A DNA stretch of 56,010 nucleotides from Haplomitrium mnioides (taxonomy: Eukaryota > Marchantiophyta > Haplomitriopsida > Calobryales), in contig JBNGIS010017953.1 in NCBI GenBank assembly GCA_049999725.1, positions 1 through 56,010 of the forward strand. The letters are read 5' to 3'. Positions 20,554 to 30,960 of the stretch are shown here, piece by piece (position 1 is the first letter of the stretch; the number at the start of each line of letters is the position of its first letter). The notes under the pieces were generated by a model. It was not told the DNA's origin, ran no database searches, and saw only the letters and a program-made list of their open reading frames with translations. Both the position numbers and the translations under genes were made by a program.

Positions 20554-21059
20554 CTGAAAACAATGTGGAGAAATGTACTAGGGGATAATTTGAGAACTAG
20601 AAACTTGAAGTCAAAAAGAAAGAATAGTTAATGCAAGCAATGACTTAAGAGTCTATGCTCCCATGGATTCTTGATTCCAAGCACTTTTGGACTTTGAAGT
20701 CCATGCACAGATGGACTCAAGGGTCCATGCAAGTATGGACTTCAAAGTCTATCCACGCATGGGCATCAGAGTCCTTTAGCGTAGAGAGTCTTGAATCCAT
20801 ACGCGCATGGACTTCAGAGTCTATACATGTGTGGAGTAATCATAGTCCCTACATGCAATGGCTCAAGAATCCATGCACGCATAGACTCAAGACTCTATGC
20901 GAGCATGGAGACCTAGTTTATGCATGAGCTAAAGAGTTCATGTTCACATAGACTCTTTGATGGCCATGTGTGCATGACAGAAACTTGATAAACAAAAATA
21001 ATTTTAAATAATTCAAGCAAACTTTTAAAGTACAATTCACGAAGGGAAAAATAGCTTAC
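20554..21059 (-). other. Gene M intron 2, copy 2 (506 bp) with palindromes
   Basis: The minus-strand donor after the FKKLL codons is G/GTAAGCTATT and the acceptor is TTGTTTTCAG/AGTGAC. This is the best-defined intron in the window. About 20645-20985 is a tandem array of 24-bp palindromic units, giving false open frames on both strands (20655-20927 forward, 20913-21158 reverse). Confidence 0.8.
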
Positions 21060-22599
21060 CAATAACTTCTTGAAACTCAAATAGAAAGAGGACATCTTTG
21101 ATTTCTCTATATGAATAGGACATTTCATCCTAGCCTCCTTCCAAGAGTCGCAACACACCTCCGAACAAAAAAACTTTTTACCATTACTACCAAAACTTTA
21201 TGCCTCTCTAGTTCTCGAGACATTTGTTCAATTGAAAGCTCTCCGGCTTCCACCTACTTCAAAACGAAAGTTTTTATTTCATCAACTTAACCTTGAAGGA
21301 ACCTCCAAAATGTTTGATTCATGTCCTCTATTCTTAGCAAACCCTTGGCCTTGGGCTTTTAGCATTTAACAAGGTTCTTCTTCCACATACTAAAAATACT
21401 CTCTTGTAACTCCCAAAGCTCTCCACTTTGAAATGCAAGCTAGAACTAGTTGTCTTGAGAAGTCACCATCTTCTCAAAAATTGGCTTTGGCTTGATCTCA
21501 AAAGTCTCCAACACAAGCTCTGTTTTCAAATTTTGGGATGACACCATCTCGTTCTCTATAAATTGGTGATGCTAATACTCAACCTTTTGAATCAACATCA
21601 TCTCCAACTGACAATGTTAGTCGTAGTTGTCATCAATCGTGAGAATTTGGGCTTTTGTTGTTGTAAGCTGCACATACACATAACAATCGCAAAGTAAAAG
21701 CATCAGATTCTTTGCTCCATACTTTGGAATTAAGAGTTTCCTTACGGTAGTATGGTGATTGCCTCTTACAATCTCATAACGGTGCTTGTCTACATTCTTG
21801 ATGCCGAACTCTGACTTATCTTTCAACCCGCACTTCAGGTCCACAACCACAATAAAAAAATGCGCATATTTTTTGGTGAGCATTCTCTATGCCAAAAGCT
21901 CAACAAAATCTTCATTCAACCTTCTAATATGTGATGGCCCCCAAGTTTCCATTCCAAGTTTTGGCAAGTTCTTGTTCTCCTTTAGGATTTTAATTATTTT
22001 CTCTCAGACTCGATTGCTCAATTGTAGACTCCCTAATTTTATTCTTGTCTTCTTCAGACATTGTTTGATGATCAACTTGCTCCTTTTCTTGAAATGTCCA
22101 GAGCTCTTTGTGCACTTGCCTCTTTGCTCTTGATGTTGGAGGCTGCATAGGCTCCGACTCGACATCCTCTTTAGAGCTACTAGAGGGGGAGGATGATGGC
22201 GTTGCCGAAGAAGAGCTTGATGGAGCAGGTGACTAGAGAGGCTTCTTCTAAACTAGCAGTGGTGGCACCAGCCTTTTCTTTGGTAAGGCCGGCTTCTTCT
22301 TTCTTGGAGCCTCTATTGGCTCCACCTCCTTTTCTTTTCTTGCAATTGACAATCCACCTATTGTTGCCATAGTGAATGTTGTTGTACTTGGATAAGGCAC
22401 ACATTGTGCCAAGCTAAGGCCTTGCTTTATTTTCAAATCTTCAAACTAAATGCAAATTTGATGAAGTCTCTATCTACCCGCTTCGCGTCCGGGTAGGATT
22501 TGACAAAGTTCGATAAAAATTGTAAAAAAAAAAGAGTTAAGGATTGTTTTAACAAGTTATAAACAAGAGTAAACAATTTCTATTTATCACAAGTACTTG

Positions 22600-22960
22600 T
22601 CAACAATCCTCATAAGGACTCACAGACACTCACTAATATCCATGTGAGCATTGGGTCCAAGCACGTAACTTTCCATGGCTTGCATGCTTGTACCCTCAAG
22701 TCTATGCGTGTATGGACTCCAGAGTCTCTGTGTGAAGGGACCGAGAGTCTAAATGCTCAAGGACTCCAAAGTCCATGCTTGCAAAGACTTTGGAGTCCAA
22801 GCGAGCATGGACTCTAGAGTCTATGAGCGCATTGACTACATATTCCATAATTACAAGAACCGAGAGTCTAGTCACACAAGGACTGTGGAGTTCATACTTG
22901 CATGGGCTGTTGAGTCCATACCCTCATGGACTCCAAAGTCCAAGTACGCAAGGATGATTG
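22600..22960. repeat. Palindromic array in gene M intron 1, copy 2
   Basis: About twelve degenerate units of GGACTC-nn-GAGTCC alternating with ATGCGCGCAT. Best units lie at 22690-22830 (for example gtccaagcgagcatggactc). The open frame 22753-23028 is repeat read-through. Confidence 0.8.
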
Positions 22961-23459
22961 TATGCAATATAAAGTTTACATCGAATAGAAAAAAGAGTCT
23001 TCAAGGTATTTTCTTGCCGTCGTCTTAGGCCTCATGTAGATTGCTGGTGAATGTATCCTTTGGCTTCATTTCATTGAAGCAGAATTTCTTAGGCGACACC
23101 TTGAAAAGTGTGATCGTATTTTTTGACTACACAAGCAGGCCAATATGGGCTCCGTGCCCCTTACATTTCATAGTTAGTTGAACCAAAAAGCACATGTTGA
23201 ATTTCTTACATATCAATATGGTTTTGGTTGAGCCAATTTTGGAACATTGGCCTCAGATGTTATTTTCTCTAAAGTGTAAAATAGTGAAAATAAGAATGAA
23301 AAAATATACGATAAAAATTTCACACAGAACAAAGGCAAAAAAAGACCAAATCAAAATAAAAGGAAAAACAAGCCAAGATAAGAAAACAAAAACTAGAAAG
23401 TGAACTCGCAACAATAGAAAGAAACTTTCTATTTTTGTTGTTTTCATACCCAAATTTTA

Positions 23460-23722
23460 AAAAATACATTTTCTTACCCAAAAATGATTCGTAGAGCTCT
23501 TGACACGTATATTTGTCTAGTGCAAAACAAAATATTGGTATATAAAGCATGGCTCATTTTCATCTTTGCTGTTTCTTTTTTTCATTTCATTTACAATAAT
23601 TTCACTATTTTATCGTTTTGTGATTTTCTTCGAAAACATGTATTTTGAATGTACTAGTGTGAATTAAGAATATTTGTTATAGTACTTCCTTTATATTTCT
23701 CATTTTTTGTCATTATTTTCAA
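23460..23722. promoter_or_regulatory. Divergent promoter zone of the transposon, copy 2
   Basis: Lies between the (lost) starts of genes M and P. TATATAAAG at 23539-23547 aligns with TATATAAAA of copy 1, and the flanking bases gagctcttgacacg and ctcattttcatctttg are shared with copy 3 and copy 1 respectively. This copy has no gap, so it gives the complete zone. Confidence 0.55.
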
Positions 23723-23939
23723 ATAGCTATAGTGTTCAAAGGCAAGAAGACATTAGAATTTTAGGATTTGTGTTTGCAGAAAAGTGTTACTTTTGGTCCG
23801 TAGTTGAAGATAGTTTTAAACCATTGTTGTGAGGAGTTAAGCGTTGGAATACCTCAAGTGTCAAGTGTAATGGCTAGTATTTTGGGAAAAAAAATTGGTA
23901 GTTGTTGAACAAGATACATCGATAGAGGAAGATCAAGCA

Positions 23940-24085
23940 AGTGAATCTTATACGTGCATATGATCAAGGATTGAATCCTATGCGCGTATTGCATCAAGGA
24001 GTGAGCCCTATGCACATATAGGATCAAGAAGTGAACTCAATGCGTGCATAGAATCCAAGACTCAACCTTCTGCACGTAGTGGATC
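23940..24085 (+). repeat. In-frame 30-bp palindromic repeats, gene P copy 2
   Basis: Five units with exact 30-bp spacing, each coding for a version of GSRSEP-x-A-x-I. The DNA core is ATGCGCGTAT, ATGCACATAT or ATGCGTGCAT in different units. Confidence 0.8.
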
Positions 24086-25794
24086 TTTCTTGTCGGCCAA
24101 GCGATCAAAGTTTACTCTTTTTGATGACTACTCCAACAAGTCAATAGATAGACATTTAAGTCAGAATGTTGAGATGGTCGTAGAGGTTTCTTTGTCATCA
24201 ACATATGAAAACAACAATGTTCAATATCCAAATCTATTTGTTCAAAATAGAAAAAGCATAGAATTGGATGATTGTTTCAAATTTGGAGGTGAAACGGTAT
24301 CACCATTGGTACCACTCAAACAACAAGTGAATTCTAATCAAGTTGAACCTCTAAGAAACAATGGAAGATCCTCTAAAAATTGAAATTGTTTGGAGGAATC
24401 TTTAAATGACAGTTTAGGTAATGATTCAAGCAAAGAGTCTCAGTCATTAAACATTTCTATAGTGTTATCACCAATAGCACCGATTGTTTAAGAATAATCG
24501 TTTTCTTTTTCTCAAGATTTTAATGAAGACTCTATTTTGGGATGGTCTAGTTCTCCTACATTTCAATGTGATCCACATTGATCAAAAACTTATTTTGATA
24601 GAACAAAAAATGTTAGTGATGATGTCCAATATCTCAAAGAATATGCTTTATCTCTGATGATTGGATTCGCCTACGGATCTAATCGACCAACAAAACATAA
24701 AAGTTCTTTATTTGAGCTAAAACCCAAACGAGTAAATACTTTAGTGAAAGTTCTTTGCTAAAAGTCCATCATGACAAGAGCTTTGTGAAAGAAAAACTCA
24801 GTTAGATATCAATTTTGAAATTGAGGAATATTTTATGCTGTCAAAATAATTGCTTGTTGTTGTCCAAGATAAAAAAATTTTAAAGTATGAGAGAAATGTA
24901 TTTTCAACAAAGCATGAAGAATTGAGATGTTGCATTAGAGTGGGGAATACCAAGAAAAGTCTCCAATGTTGACAATCAATTCACTGTATCTGGTGGTATC
25001 ATTGTTTTTAGAAGAGCTTTTAAATTAATATTATTAGTGAGGAATGACAAAATCCAAAGGATTAAAAATCTCAAGAACGTACATCCTAGAGCATTTTTGG
25101 AAATAGAGAATTTTCTGCTAAAGAAGTTTTCATATGTGAATGGATGGACAGTTTTTTCCAAGGACTTTTGTAAGAGAATGCCTACTCACAAAGTTGATAA
25201 CTTACAAGATAATTTACCAAATAAGAAGTTTATGACTACTGCGCAACTTATTTGAAAGAGAAAGATCCCAGTTGCATTTTTTATTTTTCTGGTCTTACAA
25301 AACATTAGAGAGCGCATTTTCCAAATGTTAAAATTCCAAAACACAATAGATTTGTTGTTTGTAAAACTTGCGAAGAAATAAAATCATTGTTTAAAAAATC
25401 CATCTTGGAGTTTGATAAAGGTAAAAAATTTCTTCTCTTTTGAAACCTACAGTTATTATTGGGCTCTTTTCATGAGACTCAAAGCTTAGTTCTAGAGATG
25501 CTAAACTTTTTCAACTTTGTGCAACAAGATATTGGTTTTGTTAAGTTATTTCTCAAATAAGGTTTGAGTCCAAAAAACCTTAGCAAGTGGAGTCGTGAGG
25601 ACAAACTTTATGTTTAATTGGGCTCTATTGCTTATAGTTTGAATCCAAAGCATGTTGAGAGTCAAATAAAAGGAGGAAATAGTTCTCATTGTTGGTTGTG
25701 ACCATAGACCTACATTGGGTTATTTGTTATTGTTGCTTTCATACCAAAGCCCAACCCAAGATAAATAAGATTAAGAGTCATTTATACCATTTGT

Positions 25795-26030
25795 GACCCT
25801 ATAAGTGCATAGGTTTTGTTCTCGTTTCTTTCAATTCTAGTTGTAAAAATAATCAAACAAAGTCAAGATATTGAAGTTGTTGATTTTAATTCTATGTGCG
25901 TATAGAATTAGTTATTGTTTCTTCAAATTTTGTGCACGCATAAGATTAGTTATTGTTTCGTTGAATCTTATCCACGTATAGGATCAATTATTGTTTCTTT
26001 GAGTTCTATACGTGCATACAGCTGATGCTA
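25795..26030 (+). repeat. Dispersed palindromes in the middle of gene P, copy 2
   Basis: Four copies with flanks TTCTATGTGCGTATAGAAT, ATTTTGTGCACGCATAAGAT, ATCTTATCCACGTATAGGAT and TTCTATACGTGCATACAG, each followed by a similar TAGTTATTGTTTCTTT spacer about 50 bases long. This makes a small tandem array in a probable intron. Confidence 0.72.
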
Positions 26031-27000
26031 ACCTTGAAATTAAAGTTCCAATTTGTAAACTCAATGGCACAAATCTTTTTTTTTTCTCCTTCAAAACTCT
26101 ATGCATTTTGAGTCAAAGGTAACTAAACAGTCTTTTTTTTCTTTAATGTCACTTAGTTATTGTGAATATTATTTTGATTCTCCTACATTTAAATAGTACA
26201 AACCAAAATTTTAATCTTTTTTAATAATTTTCACCTCTTCTATTCTATATATTTGTTAAATTTTCTTTGAATTATTTTTAGGCATGAAGTTATCTTTTGA
26301 AAGCAACTATTCTATACTAACCTTCACCACCAAAAAACATCGATAAAGATTGTTTGACAGATGTGCATATTGTTGGTGCATTAATATTCAATCATGCTCT
26401 TTCTTCAAGGGTCTTCTTACCTTATATAAACTTGAGAAGAGACTTCAATTTAACAACTTCCGTGCTCAATAGAATATTATATGACTTTGAAGGGTTGTTG
26501 CCTCTCACTTTGTATGCTCAATTGGAAAATACAACACAAGAGAATAATAATTTCATCTTTTTGGATATTTTAGTCTCCTTATTGCCAAGAATGTTTTCCA
26601 AAAAATCATGGTGGGATTTTTCATGATCGACTATACTCTCAATCATATTGATCAAATATTCAACAGATTTTTGAAATGTTTGAAATGTGTCAAAGCTTTC
26701 ATGATTACGAGTCTTGTTAAGGCGCTACAATTCTCTTATAATCCTAGACTACAGACAACTCTTTTAATGGAAACTTGGGATCGCAAATTGTTTTTGCAAC
26801 AACGAACCTCTCATTCAAATGATACATAATATTACCTTTAGTCAACAATTCAAGTTCAAGTTGAGTGATTCAAAGGCAAAGATTTGGAGAAAGCAATTTC
26901 AAGAGATGAATTTAGGGTACCTCTCGATGGTATTTGTGAGCTTAAGTGTCTACTTGAAGTGGATAGAGAAATTTTCTAAGATGGCCCCTATCCAGTTATC

Positions 27001-30000
27001 AGTTTGAGGCTTTAAGGATCCTCTCTTACCTTACAAGCCCTTTACTCACCCCTCACTCTCTTCAGCATGCAATCTAGTCATTCATTCACAAACCCCAAGT
27101 CCACATTCACACCACCCAACATGCCTTGTGTAATTCCTTCAATGTATTCTAAGGATCCCAAATCTTAGACCCTGTCACCTTGTGTATACTTTGGGGGCAG
27201 AATGGTGTTATATCTTGCACCAATGAACAATGACAATGGACTAGACTCCCCTTCTCAGGGTTGTCACAGGATCTTATACAAATGTGATTCCTAACTATTC
27301 TAATATGAGCTATTCCCTACACTATAAAATAGAGTAAGAAACATAGAGCATTAACCCCTATGGTCACACGACTGTGTTAAGGGACTTGACTCCCCCTTCA
27401 AAGCTGTCCAAGGGTCTACTCAATTGGTCTTATCAAATCCTAATCTAAATGGCTCTCGTGCAAACTATGCAGAATGTAAATCTAGCTAGTAAAGATACAT
27501 ACATGAACTGGTCTCCCCAGCAGACCTCTCCCTTCTGAATCACTTATCCCTTCCAATCTTCACACCAACTCTCACACCCACACACCCTTCTCTAGATAGT
27601 TTTCAACTTCCATTGCTAGAAGCTCTGAATTTACTTCCTCAACCTCGGAAGAGGATTTCTTTCACTTCCACCTCTAGAAGACAGCCTTCCTGACTGCAGG
27701 TAGCTCACTCCACCCTTGAGCCTCGAATAGGTCTTCTTCGCAGTGCGCAGACACTAACGCAACCACCCTCTTCACAACTCCACTTGAAAGATTGCACCAG
27801 AGCGCACTGTAAGCACTCTAGGTTGATGCCCCCGCACAAAGAATGCAGAGACGACTCCAAGATCCCACTCGGTAGCCTCTCTGGAATTCTCAACGGGCCG
27901 GATTCCCTTCTAGTCTCCTGTATTGATCCACCTCCGCTCTTGGTCCACGTACGGGGATGAGTTCACATGGATCGCCCGAGCCTCTAGAGCTCCCCGCCTA
28001 GCAATTTTTGGCACCCCTCCAGTCCACCTCCACCCATGCTTGCCCCTAGTGCAAGTTCACTCGCTTCATGTAGCTTCTTACTGGAATCCGATCCTGCTTT
28101 ACCTCATTTGCATTTTCCTTGTCTCAAGATTGTTGTCACATCTCTAGTTTTCCTGCACATCAACCCGATCACAATCAAAGCCCGTCCATGTATACACCCC
28201 CATGCTTCCGCTACCCTTGCGAGTCCTTCCCGTTGAAAGGTCATTAATCCCGTTGGCTCAAATTCGGATGTTGCGACACTTGTCTCCATTGTAAGTTAAT
28301 CTCGTTAGGCTCGGATTCAAAGGTTGCGACACTTGTCCCATTGGTTCATTGAATGGCGCCAAGCCCAACAGTCACACGGAAGTGAGTTTGAGGAATCTCA
28401 TGGACTGAGATTTCGAAGATTCCCACGGAACTCCAGTGCGAAGAACCCCTCGAAATAGAGTTCCAAAGAACCCCGTGGAAAAGGAGTCCCACAGAATCTC
28501 CAAGATTTGCATCTAAAGATCCCTGCGGATCCGAGTCCGTAGAATCTAGCAGAACTTAGGGTCTGTTGTTGACTTTTCTTCTATTGTCGCCGTTCGACGC
28601 CGCATTCAACCTAGAAGTTAGACCCCCGCTTTGACCTTGTCCCGTAGTTGACATCGGATCCCAAGCCAAAGGATCTGACAAACAGGGAAGTCCAAAGGAT
28701 CTCTCCGACTCCTCCGAAGTGCCACGTGTTGAGGTTGACTTTCTTCCGTTCTCGTCGTCCGATGTCGTTTTTCAAAGGGGTAGTCTGACTGTCATGTTCA
28801 CCTGGTTCCGTGGTTGACTCTTCTCTGACCCACATGATCCAACGTACCCTCTTTGAGTGCCATGTAATCCGCAAGAGCACCGTCCATTGTCGTCTTCAAA
28901 GAGGAAAGTGGACCCCCGCGTTGACTTGGTTCTGTGGTTGACTCTTCTCTGACCTGAAGGATCTATTGAACCTTCCCTGAGTGCCACGTAATCCATAGAA
29001 GGGCCGTCCGTTGCCATTTTTCAAAGGAGTAGGCAAACCGTCACGCTGACCTTGTTCCGTGGAATCCAACGAACTCCACCTCGCTGCTACGTGTCCACTA
29101 AATCTCCACAAGCTCTCTGAGGATGCTACGTAATCTGAGGAGCCGCCGTCCGACACCGTTTTCCAAAAGGGTAGCTTGACCGTCGTGCTGACCTTTCTCC
29201 GATGAAGAGCACAGACCCTCCCTTTTGTCCATGTTTCCACAAAACTCAGCGGGCCTCCTGCGTTTGCCACATTTCCATTAAAAGCCCTCGGACGCCTCGG
29301 GTCCGCCACCTCTCCGTGAAAACTTGTGGACTCCCTAGCACTAACACGTCATCTGTTGAATCTCTTGAAGCTCTATGAAGATGCCATGTTTCCGCAGAAT
29401 CCTCCATAGCCCTCAGCAGACTCCACGTTTTCGTTAAGGGCCGCGGATACTCAAGAAAGGGGTCGGACCCTTGTCGAACTTGTCTCATATGAGCCTGCGG
29501 GATCGAAGCGTCCCCCGATCCCTGGCCTAGCCCTTGCTCACAAAGGTCTCGACCCTTCCCCGCTGTCCCTGATCCTCGCCTTTGGAGTGTGGCATCTGCA
29601 GGCTTGCTCTACGGTCCCCGTCCTTCTGGAGTGCTTTCGGATTTCCACCTTGTAGCTTCAACCTTTCTCTTCCATGCCCTTTGCCTCTGGTGGGCGTTCC
29701 TTCCTACCCACTAGGCCTTGATTCCTCCATCCTAATGACACTTACGGGCTCTCATTGGCTTTCTTAAAATTTTAGTGGTGCCCCTCCACTTGCTGGCGAC
29801 CACTGCTCCCTTCTCTCCTTCCGTAGTGATCCCGTTCCACTCCTCGAATCCATGAAATCTGCTTATATCGACAAATTGAAGTAGTTCCATTGCTTTCGAG
29901 GTGCTTTTACACTCACAAGAGGGGAATTGGCCCAATGCTACTCCTGATGGGAAGAATTCTGTATCAACACCCCAATTCATTGGCTGACAGTCCACTTTGG

Positions 30001-30016
30001 CTTTTACCTCAACTTT
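27001..30016. mobile_element. Insert B: relative of insert A in copy 2
   Basis: Begins AGTTTGAGGCTTTAAGG and ends near TTTTACCTCAACT, the same end motif pair as insert A. 27570-27780 matches 12110-12320 of insert A (for example agatagtttt, agcttccattgctagaag-like text and the cactaac block). The CCACGTAATCC repeat family recurs at 28700-29420. It lacks the 65-75-bp array and the TATA-like part. Transposon sequence on its two sides is not contiguous in copies 1 or 3, so a deletion of the gene P end came with it. No protein domain found. Confidence 0.6.
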
Positions 30017-30453
30017 TCCATTTTTTTTTCCAAAAATAAGCTTTTAGTGGCACCATATCTGTGTATACATAGAGTTCGTGCAACCAAACTTATTCTAAAA
30101 TAACTTATTCTTACATATGTTTCAACCTTCAAGCTTCAAAAATGTATTCAATGAAAAATGAAAGCTTTTTGTAAAAATGTACCATAATTTTATACTTTTC
30201 ATCAATTTCAAGATTTCCAATATTTTCATGAAAACTAAGAATATCATTCTATTTTGCATAATGAAATTGATTCTAGCTCTATCAAGCTTGCTAAAATGGT
30301 AAAAAATGAAGCTCAAAAACTTATGTAGTTTTTGTTTTTGAAAAAAAAAACTTTATTTACTATTTTTTTGAGCTTGAAAACTATGTTTTTTTTTTGGAGG
30401 AAAAAAAGTTCTTGTTTTGAGTAGCATGCTCTTAGTTCAAAGTAGCAGTTGTT
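30017..30453. other. Right end of copy 2 with terminal repeat
   Basis: T-rich tail matching 17280-17395 of copy 1. Both have the segment AAAAAGTTC(A/T)TGTTTTGAGTAGC followed by GTTCAAAGTAG. The terminal repeat ends GCAGTTGTT at 30453. A single palindrome relic (gtgtatacatagag) is near 30061. Confidence 0.68.
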
Positions 30454-30499
30454 GATGGCATTAAAACAAAGAAAAATCTATTTTTTATTATTTTCTTGG

Positions 30500-30960
30500 T
30501 GTTTATGTTACCAAATTGAATGCATTTCACATTGGTGCACATCTAAATGATCTATATAAACTTTAGCATTAATGATAGGACATCCCAAAACTGCCATGTT
30601 TTGTAAAATGATATCAACCGAAAACATCTTTTCTATAATAAATTCCTATTCTATTAAGAGATCATGTAAAATATGCTCCTACAAGAAGCTAGTCCTCACA
30701 CCATCAATTTCTTAAATAGTCTTTGAAATACCAAAATTGTGAGAGAGACTCTACGTATATGTACGTAGTCCTATTGACCCACCAAGTAGGATTTTTAGAT
30801 TCTTCTTGAAATTATATGTGCATCAACTAAGTAGTCATAGATTTTCCTACTATTAAAAAATTTGGTATTCTTGAGAATTAAGGCACACACTATGAATTTT
30901 AAAGCTCATATACATGAAAACCCAAGGAACTTCCTTAAAGCAAAAATGATCAAAAGAGTC
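30500..30960 (+). pseudogene. copia-0 integrase N-terminal part (broken)
   Basis: The third piece of the same old copia element, read in shifting frames. YVTKLNAFHIGAHLND is followed by GHPKTAMFCKMIS at about 30577-30615, the GAG-pre-integrase signature (compare LGHPETTMHRRI in copia-1). A CKICSYKKL relic of the CxxC zinc motif follows. SPIDPPSRIFRFFLKL matches the segment GPI-(8)-FRF/Y after the first catalytic Asp, whose own codon is lost. After about 30960 I cannot follow it. This places copy 2 between the protease and integrase of copia-0. Confidence 0.62.

Larger units (their letters stand above)
19326..23263 (-). pseudogene. Gene M, copy 2: ParB/Srx-like domain protein (broken)
   Basis: Same exon plan as copy 1. 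The start codon aligned with copy 3 is ATA (complement of 23261-23263) instead of ATG. Exon 1 has an internal deletion after a PKP-Y segment. The ParB-like block is 21617-21883: VVVVDLKCGLKD, YEIVRGNHH, CYVYVQLTTTKA and DDNYD. The helical block follows at about 21060-21400 (EYP/CPIHIEKSKMSSFYLSFKKLL reads in two pieces). Intron 2 is 20554-21059 with clean GTAAG and TTTTCAG borders. The last exon ends with an acidic tail at 19326. In several places it has decayed about as far as copy 1. Confidence 0.66.
23723..26975 (+). pseudogene. Gene P, copy 2: DDE-like transposase, truncated
   Basis: Start codon mutated to ATA at 23723 (then AIVFKGKKTLEF). The decapeptide array (GSRSEPYAHI, GSRSELNACI) is at 23940-24085. 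Middle blocks include VNGWTVFSKDFCKRMPTH at about 25130-25180 and a conserved HFPNVKIP-type block with CKTCEEIKSL at about 25310-25400. The catalytic zone 26354-26800 keeps HIVGALIFNHALSSRVFLPY, but the second acidic position is LENTTQENNN, Asp changed to Glu. DYTLNHIDQIFNRF stands where THDQID is expected. The first DGMD motif is missing from a short deletion near 26290. The gene stops matching copies 1 and 3 at about 26975, just before insert B, so the C-terminal third is lost. Confidence 0.7.
18320..30453. mobile_element. Large two-gene DNA transposon, copy 2
   Basis: Colinear with copies 1 and 3: gene M 19326-23263, promoter zone about 23460-23720, gene P 23723-26975, palindrome clusters between. 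The right terminal repeat is at about 30405-30453, ending AAAGTAGCAGTTGTT. The left end is rearranged (see the hairpin at 18337-18470), so 18320 is approximate. The last third of gene P and the right subterminal array are missing, replaced by insert B. It lies inside the protease-to-integrase part of copia-0. In the left 700 bases it resembles copy 3 more than copy 1. Confidence 0.72.
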
